Source: a virus
IMG/VR virus record: IMGVR_UViG_3300037517_002214
Coordinates: 1 to 41,890 of that record
Strand: one strand, 5' to 3'
DNA length: 41,890 nt
Shown: piece after piece, positions 6,003 through 14,907 of the stretch
Numbering within the stretch: the first letter of the stretch is position 1
Layout: each line of letters begins with the position of its first letter
Program-made: the position numbers and the translations under genes
Notes under the pieces: generated by a model
The model's input: only the letters and a program-made list of their open reading frames with translations
Told to the model about the DNA's origin: nothing
The model's database searches: none

Positions 6003-8708
6003 TTATTCCATTACGTTTACGATAGTGATCTCAAAGTCCTTCTCAACATAAAACCCGCTGGAATCGGTCGATCGGATTCTGATCGTCGCAGATTGCTGCG
6101 ACTCAAAGTCAAATGCCTGCGAAGTTTTCAGAGATGTTCCTTGAATAGAAAAACCGCTCCCTGAAACGATTGTGTATGTGAACGAGTCGTCTATGTATGG
6201 GTCTTCAATGTCAGCGTCAACGGTGGACAGCGTCCCGACGGTTGTTCCGATCGGTTCGTTTTCGCGAACGGCGAGCGATGACAGCAGGATGTCCGTTGGG
6301 GCGGCAGCGATCACAAGCGTGGATGTGTCCGACTCGTACTTCGCCTTGACTTGAGTCCCTGTCAGGCTTGGCGCGTACAACTGAACTGTCGGCCCAGCAA
6401 AGAGAACGTATCTTGATTCAGGCTCGGGGTCATCTGAAAACTCCACCGTTAGCGTACTGCTCGTAAACGTCGCCGAGGTCACGAGGCCGCCTGGGTTGGT
6501 GATCGGCTCGTTGGCGATCACCGTTCCGCCAGTGATCGACAGACTGCCGGTCATGCTGTTCTGGTTCAGCGTCAGCGTTCCGGCCTCGTTGACGATGCCG
6601 CCAGCACCGGATAGGTCACTGACCGTCAGGTCGCCGCCGCCTGTGATTGTCAGCGTCCCGGTCACTATCAGGTCATCCAGGGACTGCGACACCGCTGGAT
6701 CACCGGGCTCTTCTTGCAGTATCAGGGTCGCCGTGCCTGCTGTCACGGCGGTTGTTGGGTCGATGCCGCCGTAGGTGGTCCCTTGCACTCGCAGCGATGC
6801 ACCGGAGGCCAGCGTCAGCCCGCCGCCCGCGACGAGCAGATCATCAGCCCCGATCCTCACACTGCCATAGGCGACGGTGACTTGACCGGTAGTAGTCCCA
6901 GCACTGCCGACCGTGTTCAAATAGAACTCACCCTCGTAGCCTGCTGCGCCGAAAATTATGTCATTGTCAGCGGGGAGGTTCCCGTTCCCGTCAGCCCATG
7001 ACCCCCTGAACTCAAAGACTCCTCCCGCCTTGGCTACCAGCGTCAGCGGACGGCCTATCCTAATTTGGCCGATCATATACACCCGGCCGGAGTCGGCCAT
7101 GGCCCCGATTATCACGGGCTGTGAGCCGGGCAAAACATATGGGTCGAACGCCACATACAAATCCTTTTCTATCAGCACCGTGGCAGGGCCGCTATCGCCA
7201 CCTATTTGCATCATGTTTCCAAGTGACCCAGCGTTTCCGATTTGGAGCGTGCCGCGCCTTACCGTCAGGACGCCCTCCAAAACATTGCTTGGCGCATTCA
7301 ATCTCCACCGGCCAGTCCCATCCTTGATCGCATGACACTGCGCAGAGCCGGCTGGGTCATTGATCCTGCGAATCTCGTTGGCGTGATCGCTAGAACCCGA
7401 CAGCGTCAGCGTCCGGTCGCAGTTACCAGCGTGCGTGACGGCACTCGTCAGGACGAGCGGCCCCGTGCCGTCTGCGCAAATCTCGCCGTCGCCTCGCATT
7501 ACGATGTTGGCGTTGCTCGTGTGGCCTGGGCCGTCGTAGGTCATCACCGTCTTGCACTCGTACAGGCAGTTGCCCAGCCAAATTGTGATGCCGTTGCAGC
7601 CAGAGAACTTCAGCGTCTCAGCGTCGGTCGCCGGTGAATCCCAGCACACCTTGATCTTGAGGTCTTGGAAGTTGGAACCGCACGGCACCGGCTCGACGTT
7701 GAATGCGTCCCAGCACAGCGGAAACACAATCGTCTCGCGGACGCACCGGTCGTATGGCGTCGGGATATACAGTTCGCCGTGAACGCGGACGGCCGACATA
7801 GATTCAAGTTCCACCCGCACCCACACCGTGTCGCTGATCGGCGGCAGCCGCTTAGTGCGTGGCTGGTAGAAGGTCAGGCCAGCAGCCTTGCTGGTTTTTT
7901 CTTCGCAGCAGCAGGCGTCGAACGGCGGGCGGCAGCGAGCGTTCTGCGGACATCCAGGCTCCGTGCTTATAAGGCACTGCGTCGTCCCGACGCCCTGAAA
8001 CTCGCCGCCGACGCCGTCGCAGTTCGCCTTCGTTGTCGGCGACGACTCGTGCAGGACGTAGTCTCCGTCTTCGTTGTAGACGCAGCATGCGCCTACGCAG
8101 GCCGCTTCATCGCAACTGTTTGAGGTGGCGCGAATGGACGGCGCTGGGCAAGTCGCTTGATCGACAACCACGCAATGCCCGTCGTCTGGGTCGCAGCACG
8201 GCACCGGACACCCGAGATCGCAGCATCCGCCAAGAAACTGCCCGGCGCATTCGGAGGGCTTCTTGCTTTGGCAATTGCCATTTTCGCAGCACCGGCCAGG
8301 ACACTCCCCCCACTGGTCACGAAACACGATCGCGCCGTCGCACGCAGGGCAGCACAGGCCAGCCGCGACGTTTTCGGCTCCTTCGATGCCGCCGTTCAGT
8401 TCTGGATTCATGGCGTTCGGAGGCACGCACCCGCAGCACTGATCTACCTCGTCGCCCCACCGCAGGAACGTCCACCCCTCCTCGCATGGCGCGTCTGGGT
8501 CGTTTTCAGGACTCCAGATTTCGTCGCCGCAGCAGTACCCAGGCTCCGTTTTCCACTCGTCGTTGCAGCACTGCCCCTGCCCCTGCCCCTCTTCGCAGTG
8601 GCATTCGCCGTTGCAGAAAGTGCCGCCGCGAACGCACTCGCACCAAAACCGACAGGTACTGACGATCAGGCCGTTGAACACGGCCAACGCGCCGTTGATT
8701 ACGAGCAT
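6003..8708 (-). CDS. Giant cysteine-rich, beta-helical and cadherin-domain tail protein
   Basis: 901 residues in three parts. Residues about 18-275 hold about 40 cysteines, many as CC pairs or CCC, with spacing like small disulphide-knotted or EGF/WAP-like repeats. Residues about 300-790 are beta-rich with repeated G-rich strands (LTLASGASL, LTITGGG), like autotransporter-type right-handed beta-helices of tail fibres and adhesins. The last about 95 residues (ENEPIGTTVGTLSTVDAD ... FDFESQQSATIRI ... FEITIVNV) are a cadherin-type repeat; its calcium motif is read as DAD plus the DFE segment. Position after the tape measure supports a tail-tip or receptor-binding role. The cysteine density implies oxidation outside the cytoplasm or metal binding. 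It overlaps the upstream gene by 10 nt. Confidence 0.85.
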   Translation of the reverse strand: MLVINGALAVFNGLIVSTCRFWCECVRGGTFCNGECHCEEGQGQGQCCNDEWKTEPGYCCGDEIWSPENDPDAPCEEGWTFLRWGDEVDQCCGCVPPNAMNPELNGGIEGAENVAAGLCCPACDGAIVFRDQWGECPGRCCENGNCQSKKPSECAGQFLGGCCDLGCPVPCCDPDDGHCVVVDQATCPAPSIRATSNSCDEAACVGACCVYNEDGDYVLHESSPTTKANCDGVGGEFQGVGTTQCLISTEPGCPQNARCRPPFDACCCEEKTSKAAGLTFYQPRTKRLPPISDTVWVRVELESMSAVRVHGELYIPTPYDRCVRETIVFPLCWDAFNVEPVPCGSNFQDLKIKVCWDSPATDAETLKFSGCNGITIWLGNCLYECKTVMTYDGPGHTSNANIVMRGDGEICADGTGPLVLTSAVTHAGNCDRTLTLSGSSDHANEIRRINDPAGSAQCHAIKDGTGRWRLNAPSNVLEGVLTVRRGTLQIGNAGSLGNMMQIGGDSGPATVLIEKDLYVAFDPYVLPGSQPVIIGAMADSGRVYMIGQIRIGRPLTLVAKAGGVFEFRGSWADGNGNLPADNDIIFGAAGYEGEFYLNTVGSAGTTTGQVTVAYGSVRIGADDLLVAGGGLTLASGASLRVQGTTYGGIDPTTAVTAGTATLILQEEPGDPAVSQSLDDLIVTGTLTITGGGDLTVSDLSGAGGIVNEAGTLTLNQNSMTGSLSITGGTVIANEPITNPGGLVTSATFTSSTLTVEFSDDPEPESRYVLFAGPTVQLYAPSLTGTQVKAKYESDTSTLVIAAAPTDILLSSLAVRENEPIGTTVGTLSTVDADIEDPYIDDSFTYTIVSGSGFSIQGTSLKTSQAFDFESQQSATIRIRSTDSSGFYVEKDFEITIVNVME

Positions 8709-9394
8709 GCGGTTTCTGCTGAGATGGGGAGCGAGAGCGTCGCCGTCTCGCCGGGGTAGGGAATCCAGGCTCGGATGCGAGTGAACTCGATGGCGGCTGT
8801 GGTTAATGAAACTGAAGTAATTACGGCCGTCTCGTGGTGTTGCACGTTCAGCAAATGCCAGGCGGGGTTATTCTGTTGCTCGACGGTTGGGACTTTCGCG
8901 ATGTACGCTATCTGCTCTGTGCAGGCGTCTCCTATCGTGAATAGTTGATTCCAGGCCGCTGCGGTGTTTGTGCTGCCTTGAAATGTCAGCGTCTTCGTTT
9001 CGTTAATTGCCCATGATCCGCTAAACGTGCAGGCCCGAATTATGTCTTTGGGTGGCGACTCAACCTCGACCGCCGTCTGCGTCCCCATGACGGATCCGAA
9101 GACGACGTTGAACGAGGCCGACGACGCCGTGCTGCCCTCGGCGTCGATGCAGTAGTTAGTGACTGCGTAGGTCTGCGTCGAGCCGACGAGCGTTACGACG
9201 GCCGTTGTGCCGATGGCCCACGAGCCGGTGTAGGTGCCGCGCTTGAGCTTTTGGCCGGGGGACGGCTCATCCTCAAACCGAGTCTGTATCCGCGACAGCC
9301 CAGCCTGGTAAGGCATCGAGTCGACGCGCTTCACCACGCTGATGATGCGGTCGGTCAGAACGGGGCCGAATTGGTAGGACTTGTTTTCAGCCAT
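8699..9394 (-). CDS. Predicted tail-tip structural protein
   Basis: 231 residues with two internally similar beta-rich segments: a TYTGSWAIGTTAVVTLVGST block (about 55-75) and a TFSGSWAINETKTLTFQGST block (about 125-147) each read as F/Y-x-GSWAI-x-x-T-x-x-(V/L)-T-(L/F)-x-GST. That is a tandem duplication of a beta module. No catalytic motif is visible. Its start shares one base with the stop of the upstream gene. Position between tape measure and the cysteine-rich protein suggests a baseplate or tail-tip component. Confidence 0.75.
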   Translation of the reverse strand: MAENKSYQFGPVLTDRIISVVKRVDSMPYQAGLSRIQTRFEDEPSPGQKLKRGTYTGSWAIGTTAVVTLVGSTQTYAVTNYCIDAEGSTASSASFNVVFGSVMGTQTAVEVESPPKDIIRACTFSGSWAINETKTLTFQGSTNTAAAWNQLFTIGDACTEQIAYIAKVPTVEQQNNPAWHLLNVQHHETAVITSVSLTTAAIEFTRIRAWIPYPGETATLSLPISAETACS

Positions 9395-10455
9395 CAGACG
9401 ATGTCGAAGATGCGGACGCCCATGTTGACGAAGTTTGGTCCGAAGGCGACTGTCTCTTGAGTCAAATACCTGTCTGTCAAGACGGCGTCCTCGCCACCTG
9501 GAGGGTTTTCGACGTCTCTCGGCGTGCCGTCTCTGTTGAGGGCCACCGGCTGGGCGGATGGACGCTGCGTGACGGCGCCCTCGGGGGCGCTGATCAGCAC
9601 CCTGGCCCGCATCTTCTTTCCCTGCGAGTCATCGGCTAACTCCGGTGCGTTAGGCCACCCGACGATCTCTTCATTGACGATCTTGAGGTTCAGCGCTCCG
9701 TTGTCGACTCCTGCCTGATTGACGCCATCGTTTTTGATGTTGAAACCCTCGATCAACTGGTCGATGAACCACCCGCCGTTGGTCTTGATTGCGAACTCGT
9801 AGGTGCGCTTGAATCCTCGGTACAAGGCCGCGCCGTGAGACTCAACAACCGGCTGCACGGAGATATTTCGCAGCATACAGGTGTATTTGGCAACTGGCAG
9901 GCCGAGAAACGTGAAGTCGTCGCTGTTTACCTTCCCGGCGTCCTCGAGCCTGCGAGTCGGGAAGTTGTCGAATTGCTCGATGTTGATTGAGATGATCGGC
10001 ACAAGCATCGACACGCCGTCATATCTGTCCTTGACGGGGTTCAGCGGCGGCGTCGGAGATGCAAGGCCGACGGACGTAATGAGTCGCCACCTCGTCGTCG
10101 GAACTTCCATCAGCGACGATGTGATGCTGTATTGCGCTGGCCTGATGTCAGGCGGTTCTTTGTTTGGATCGTTGCCTGGATCGGCTCCAGGCGTCGTCCG
10201 GTAGTTCGCCGTGACGATGCGGACGACGCGAGAGTCACCCTCGGCCTTCTCCGAGATGGAGACGCACGGGAGTTGCGTGTTTACAGGGTGCGTGTCGCCG
10301 ATGTAGACGCCGATCGCCTGCTGGACGTCATACGCCTCTGACGGCGAGTTGAGGATCACCCGCCAAGACCGCACTGAAACGTCCGCGACCTGGCCGCCGT
10401 CTACGGAGCGGCTGTTCTCGTTGCCGGACGTTATCTCCTTGACTAACTTCGGCAT
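9394..10455 (-). CDS. Predicted tail/baseplate protein
   Basis: 353 residues, not recognised as a named family. The mix of beta-strand-like segments and Pro/Gly-rich loops, and its place 2-3 genes after the tape measure, suit a distal tail or baseplate hub protein. A central region (FTFLGLPVAKYTCMLRNISVQP) and the segment RTYEFAIKTNGGWF look like compact beta domains. The next gene starts on its last base; 3 nt separate it from the gene before. Function by context only. Confidence 0.75.
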   Translation of the reverse strand: MPKLVKEITSGNENSRSVDGGQVADVSVRSWRVILNSPSEAYDVQQAIGVYIGDTHPVNTQLPCVSISEKAEGDSRVVRIVTANYRTTPGADPGNDPNKEPPDIRPAQYSITSSLMEVPTTRWRLITSVGLASPTPPLNPVKDRYDGVSMLVPIISINIEQFDNFPTRRLEDAGKVNSDDFTFLGLPVAKYTCMLRNISVQPVVESHGAALYRGFKRTYEFAIKTNGGWFIDQLIEGFNIKNDGVNQAGVDNGALNLKIVNEEIVGWPNAPELADDSQGKKMRARVLISAPEGAVTQRPSAQPVALNRDGTPRDVENPPGGEDAVLTDRYLTQETVAFGPNFVNMGVRIFDIV

Positions 10456-10458
10456 CGA

Positions 10459-10827
10459 CTAGCCCTCCAGAATGTCGACGCGGAGCCGGGTGCCGGCGAC
10501 GCCGACGGCCTGATAGTCGACGCCTGTAGTCAATCGGAACAACTGCGGCTCGCCGGCCTTGATGGTCGTGAATGGGGCGAACGAACCGCCGGCCGTGATC
10601 CCGACCTGGGCGGTCGCCGAGGTCGCTGTCGACAGGTTTCGCACGAACGCGATGCCGACGGCCGACAGGTTCGCCGTCGTGATGCTGACAGCGTTCGTCG
10701 ACAGCGTGTAGGTGTCGGACTTGAGTCCGGCGATGCCCATGCTCGCCGTCACGCCGGAGATATTGACCTGACTCGACAGGAACCCCTTGTTGACGTTGAG
10801 CGTGATACCGTAAGAAATGTCTGCCAT
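10459..10827 (-). CDS. Small beta-rich virion protein, likely relative of the 17.8-18.8 kb pair
   Basis: 122 residues, beta-rich, no cysteines. The C-terminal half (VRNLSTATSATAQVGI ... AGEPQLFRLTTG ... LRVDILEG) shares an order of short motifs with the proteins at 17799-18332 and 18336-18821: a K/R-N-x-S strand, an aromatic/F-x-P strand, a G-E-P-x/F-R-L strand and a final Y/V-x-(I/V)-x-(I/V) strand. I read these as divergent paralogues. Two nt separate it from the tape measure stop. Likely a virion accessory or tail protein. Confidence 0.7.
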   Translation of the reverse strand: MADISYGITLNVNKGFLSSQVNISGVTASMGIAGLKSDTYTLSTNAVSITTANLSAVGIAFVRNLSTATSATAQVGITAGGSFAPFTTIKAGEPQLFRLTTGVDYQAVGVAGTRLRVDILEG

Positions 10828-10829
10828 GT

Positions 10830-13800
10830 TTATCCTCTGATTTCCACGACGTCCTGACCGGCCTGTTCGTTGATGGCGTCGATGACGCCCTGTAGCAGTT
10901 CTGACTGCTTCTGAAGTTCGACGAGGTTGACGTCCTTGTTGGGATCGTCGCCGCGGAGAAGGCGGTTGAGTTCGCGATTCCCTTCCATCGTCTGGGCGTC
11001 AGCTACGTTGAGCGCCGCCCGCGACGGCCCCTGGAGCATCGCGTTCATCCGCTCCTCGCGGAATCCGGCGAGCATCGGGGCGACTTGCTGCAACTGCTGC
11101 TCGGCGAGGCGGTTGAGGGCGGCGTTGCGGCCGGCGACGTCGGCGACGAACCGCTGGCCTTGCAGTTCAACCGTGAACGCCTCGGTTATGTCCCTAGCGC
11201 TCTGCTCGACCTCTCGCCTTGCTCGCTGGACTGGCGTCATCGCGAGTTCGCGACCACGGTCGCCTGACGCCGCACGCTCCGCGCGGCGCGTCATATCGTC
11301 TCGCTGACGTCTGGCAGCCTGAACCTCGGGGTCGCGCTCCGCGTCTGCGTTGATGCTCTCCTGCAATCTCCTGCGTTCCTCGCGGGCAGCGGCACGCTCC
11401 TCGGCCGTGCCGCCGCGGGTGCCGTCGGCGCCAGTGTCGTTGGCTGGGGCAGACAGCATGGCGTCAATTTCACGAAGACGACGGAACCTTGGATCGCCGT
11501 TACGGATGGAGTCCTGCTCCATGCGCTCGATCGCAGACGCCCGGCGGTCCTCGAACTCCTGCTGCGCGCGGCGAGCGTTGCGGACGTCCTCTTCGGCTCG
11601 CGTCCGCTGGGCTGCCGTCTCTGGCGTCCCCCTGGCAACATCCTCTCGCCTAGCCTGCTCGGCCCGCTGCTCAAGCGTCGCGACGTCCTGGGCGACCGAC
11701 TCCGACAACCTCGCCAGTTCGGAGCCGAAAGTCTTTACGGCCGCGGCGGCGTCGCGGAGAGCGTTGATATGGGCCTTAATGGCGTTGACGTCATCGTTGA
11801 GCGCCCTGGCCTCTTCGACGCGGCCTGCCTGGGCGGCCTCGCCCGCGGCCTTCTGCAACTGGGCCAGTGACTCCGCGAACGCGGCAATCTCTTCCTCGAT
11901 CGCACTCGCACCAATGACACCCTCGAATGCCGAGGCGATGTCGGCCTGGGCGGCGTTCATGGCGTCCGCGATCCGCAGGGCTTCGCGGCTGATGCGGGCG
12001 GCGAGTTTGTCGGCTTCAATTTGCCTGACTTGGACTAGAAGCTGCTCTCGGATTTGCTGGAGTGGCTGGATGATGTCTCCAGTCGCACCGGACTGCCGGA
12101 GGGCATTGATACGTTCTTCGAGAACCCTGATCGCTTCGTCTGGAGACTGGCCGATGTTTTGCAGTCCGGCGATTCGAGCCTCGTTGCGTCGCTCCGTATC
12201 TCGCGCCAACTGGAACGCACCGCTGTTTCCGGCTGCGCGTGCTCCAGCAAAAGCGCGTTGGGTTTCGCCTCGGATTTCCGCCTCAAGGGCAGCAATTACT
12301 CGCTGCCTGACGTTGCCTGCGCCGTTGCGGTTGGCGTCTCTGACAGCCCGCTGCTCCTCCTGCCGCTGACGTTCTTGGGCGGCCTGGAGTTGCAGCCTCG
12401 CCCTAATTTGCTCGCCAGGAGTCGTTGCCGCGTTGAGTTCTCGCTCAAACCTTGCGACGTCTCCGCGAGCCGCAGCGACGCCAACATCGACGGCCTGGAT
12501 TCTTTGCTCGCGGGCCTGACGCTGCTGCTGCTGAATCTCCTCAACTTGACGCCGAATGGAGGCGTTTCGCTGCCCCTGCTGCGACAGGCCGGCGTCCTGG
12601 ACTGCTTCAGCAACCTTCTTATAGGACTCTGCCAGGGCGTCAACGACTCGCTTCTGGTCGGCGAGCGCAGCGTTCAACGCCTTCGTCTGGTCTTCAGACT
12701 TGCGGCCGTTGTTGTACCAGTTGATCAATGCTGCAACGAGTTGCGCGCCGATGGCGGCCGAGATGCCGGCAATGAGTCCGGTTGTCCCGCCGATAATGAA
12801 CCCAAGTTGCGAGATGTTGTTCCCGGCCGCGCGGATGCGCTGGTCAAGGCCGCCGGTAACGCTGAAGAAGTCTTCGACAGCGAAAGCAGCCTGCTGGATA
12901 GCAAGGCCAGCGCGGTCGCCGAAGCCTCGAGCCTGGTCGCCGGCCCGCCGGAAGTCCTCGGCGAATCGGCCAGGTCGCACGCCTTCCGCAGCCGCGGCGG
13001 TGCGGATTAACTCTTGCCTGGTGCGTGCAATATCCGCCGCGGCCTGCTCCGCGCTGTCTGCCGTTCCAGAGAATGCGCGGAATGCCGCCTGTCTGTAAGC
13101 CTCAAGGGCGGCGACGGCTGGGCCTCGCTGCTCGGCGGTCAGCCGAGAGAGTCTGTTCTGAACGAACTCGATCTGCGATCCGACGGAACGCAGTTGCCGC
13201 TCGTCGATGCCCAGCGACAGGCCGGCGACGCCCTCGCCACCGAAGTTTTGCAGAAACTGCTGGCCGATGCCTCGGCGGCTGTTGAGCGCAGCCTGGATGG
13301 CTTGCGTCTCCTGCTGAACTCGCCGCAGTTGGTCAGCCGTAAATCCGACGCCGGCGCGGCCGAGGTTTTGCCACCGAGTCGTGAGGTTGTCGACAACGGG
13401 GCCAAGCGATCCAGCCAAGTCAGGCAGTTCGCGGAGTTGATTGCGGACGGCTGTGATCTCGCCGCCGACTCGGTCAAGGAACGCCTGCTGCGGGTTGACG
13501 CGAGACGCTGCCCCCTGGTTTGACAACAGTTGCGAACCACTCTGGTCTACATTGAGGAACCTGGACGCTGCCTCGGCGCGGCGTTGGGCGTCGGCAAGCG
13601 CATCCGTGCGAATACGCGCGTCCTCAAGCAGTTGCAGATAGGCGCGGACGTCCGTCTGCTGGCCCTCGCTCGCTATGAGATTCGACTCACGTTGGTCGAC
13701 AACCAGGAAGCGGGACGCGGCCTCGGCCCGCCGCTGGGCGTCGGCCAACGCTTCCGTTCTGGCCCTGGCCTGCTCAAGAAGTTGGATGTATTCGCGAATG

Positions 13801-14903
13801 TCCTGCTGCTGGCCCTCATTCGCAATCAGGTTCGACTCCCGCTGGTCGACGTTGAGGAACCTGGACGCTGCCTCGGCCCGCCGCTGGGCATCAGTCAGCG
13901 CTTCCGTCCTTGCCCTCGCCTGCTCGAGCAGTTGGAGGTACGCGCGAATGTCCTGCTGTTGGCCCTCGTTCGCAATCAGGTTCGACTCGCGCTGGTCGAC
14001 GTTGAGGAACCTGGACGCTGCCTCGGCGCGTCGCTGGGCGTCGGCAGCGGCCTCTCGCTGGGCGTTCGCCGCCTGCTGCGACAGCGTGATCTCTCGCTCC
14101 AACTGGTCATTGACCAACCGCAGTGACGCGACCTGGCGGTTGTACGCGGCCTCGGCCGCCTGCGCGTCTCCATTTCGCGTGGCGCGGATGCGCTCGAGCG
14201 TGGAGAGGAGATTCGCCGCCTCCTGGGCCGCCTGCCGCTGCTGGCCGACGAGGGCCGCCACGCCGCTGCCTTGAATCTGCTCTGGCGACAGGGCCGCGGC
14301 CTGCTGCTGGAGCGCGGCGGCGCGGGACGTCTGCTGGAGGAAGCCAGGGCGCTGGAAGCGGAGTTCCTGGCCGGAGGCGAGGCCCGCGGTTGCCTGTCCC
14401 GCCTCGCGGAGGCGGCTCGCGGCCTGCGTGACGCGGTTGATCCTCGCTTCGAGGTTGGCAAAGTCGCGCTCGCTGACCCTGGCGCCGTTGCCGATGGAAG
14501 TGCGGAGTTGCTCGGCCGCCTTCTGCGCCGACTCGAGCGCCGGGGCGAAGTTCCGCTGCACCTGGGTCGACAGACCGGCGAAGTCCTTCGCGGCCTGCGA
14601 GACTGGCTTGGCGATCCGCTCGGCGGCCTCGGCGAACTGCCGGATCGCCTGCACTTCCTGCTGATTGACTAACTTGAGATTCTGGCCGACGCCGACCTTG
14701 AGCGCCCGCTGCAACTTTTGCAGCGGTGTCAGGATGTTGTCGAACTCACGACCCGCGCGGCTCGTGGCACCGGAGATCGTGCTCTGAATCTTCCGCGCGA
14801 ACTGCGTGACGTCCTTGGCGCCGGCGTTCAGTCCTCGCGACAGACCCTTGGAGTCTGCCGTGAGGATCGCCGAGATTTTGCCAAGGTAGCCGCGTCCAGC
14901 CAT
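10830..14903 (-). CDS. Tail tape measure protein
   Basis: 1357 residues, by far the longest gene, immediately after the tail chaperone frameshift pair, as in siphophages. The first about 600 residues and the C-terminal half are Gln/Arg/Ala/Glu-rich coiled coil, and a hydrophobic stretch about 690-725 (LGFIIGGTTGLIAGISAAIGAQLVAALI) is the usual tape measure membrane segment. Residues about 288-455 are near-perfect 50-residue repeats. Tape measure length sets tail length, so about 1350 residues imply a tail of roughly 200 nm at 0.15 nm per residue. No lytic or peptidase motif was recognised in it. Confidence 0.93.
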   Translation of the reverse strand: MAGRGYLGKISAILTADSKGLSRGLNAGAKDVTQFARKIQSTISGATSRAGREFDNILTPLQKLQRALKVGVGQNLKLVNQQEVQAIRQFAEAAERIAKPVSQAAKDFAGLSTQVQRNFAPALESAQKAAEQLRTSIGNGARVSERDFANLEARINRVTQAASRLREAGQATAGLASGQELRFQRPGFLQQTSRAAALQQQAAALSPEQIQGSGVAALVGQQRQAAQEAANLLSTLERIRATRNGDAQAAEAAYNRQVASLRLVNDQLEREITLSQQAANAQREAAADAQRRAEAASRFLNVDQRESNLIANEGQQQDIRAYLQLLEQARARTEALTDAQRRAEAASRFLNVDQRESNLIANEGQQQDIREYIQLLEQARARTEALADAQRRAEAASRFLVVDQRESNLIASEGQQTDVRAYLQLLEDARIRTDALADAQRRAEAASRFLNVDQSGSQLLSNQGAASRVNPQQAFLDRVGGEITAVRNQLRELPDLAGSLGPVVDNLTTRWQNLGRAGVGFTADQLRRVQQETQAIQAALNSRRGIGQQFLQNFGGEGVAGLSLGIDERQLRSVGSQIEFVQNRLSRLTAEQRGPAVAALEAYRQAAFRAFSGTADSAEQAAADIARTRQELIRTAAAAEGVRPGRFAEDFRRAGDQARGFGDRAGLAIQQAAFAVEDFFSVTGGLDQRIRAAGNNISQLGFIIGGTTGLIAGISAAIGAQLVAALINWYNNGRKSEDQTKALNAALADQKRVVDALAESYKKVAEAVQDAGLSQQGQRNASIRRQVEEIQQQQRQAREQRIQAVDVGVAAARGDVARFERELNAATTPGEQIRARLQLQAAQERQRQEEQRAVRDANRNGAGNVRQRVIAALEAEIRGETQRAFAGARAAGNSGAFQLARDTERRNEARIAGLQNIGQSPDEAIRVLEERINALRQSGATGDIIQPLQQIREQLLVQVRQIEADKLAARISREALRIADAMNAAQADIASAFEGVIGASAIEEEIAAFAESLAQLQKAAGEAAQAGRVEEARALNDDVNAIKAHINALRDAAAAVKTFGSELARLSESVAQDVATLEQRAEQARREDVARGTPETAAQRTRAEEDVRNARRAQQEFEDRRASAIERMEQDSIRNGDPRFRRLREIDAMLSAPANDTGADGTRGGTAEERAAAREERRRLQESINADAERDPEVQAARRQRDDMTRRAERAASGDRGRELAMTPVQRARREVEQSARDITEAFTVELQGQRFVADVAGRNAALNRLAEQQLQQVAPMLAGFREERMNAMLQGPSRAALNVADAQTMEGNRELNRLLRGDDPNKDVNLVELQKQSELLQGVIDAINEQAGQDVVEIRG
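13543..14042 (-). repeat. 150-bp in-frame tandem repeats inside the tape measure gene
   Basis: Three full copies (14042-13893, 13892-13743, 13742-13593) and a partial fourth (13592 to about 13543). Each encodes a 50-residue unit starting DAQRRAEAASRFL and including the segment DQRESNLIA and, in the full copies, YLQLLE-x-AR or a close variant. Copies differ by only a few residues. Unequal recombination between copies would change tail length in 50-residue steps. Confidence 0.9.
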
Positions 14904-14907
14904 CGTC

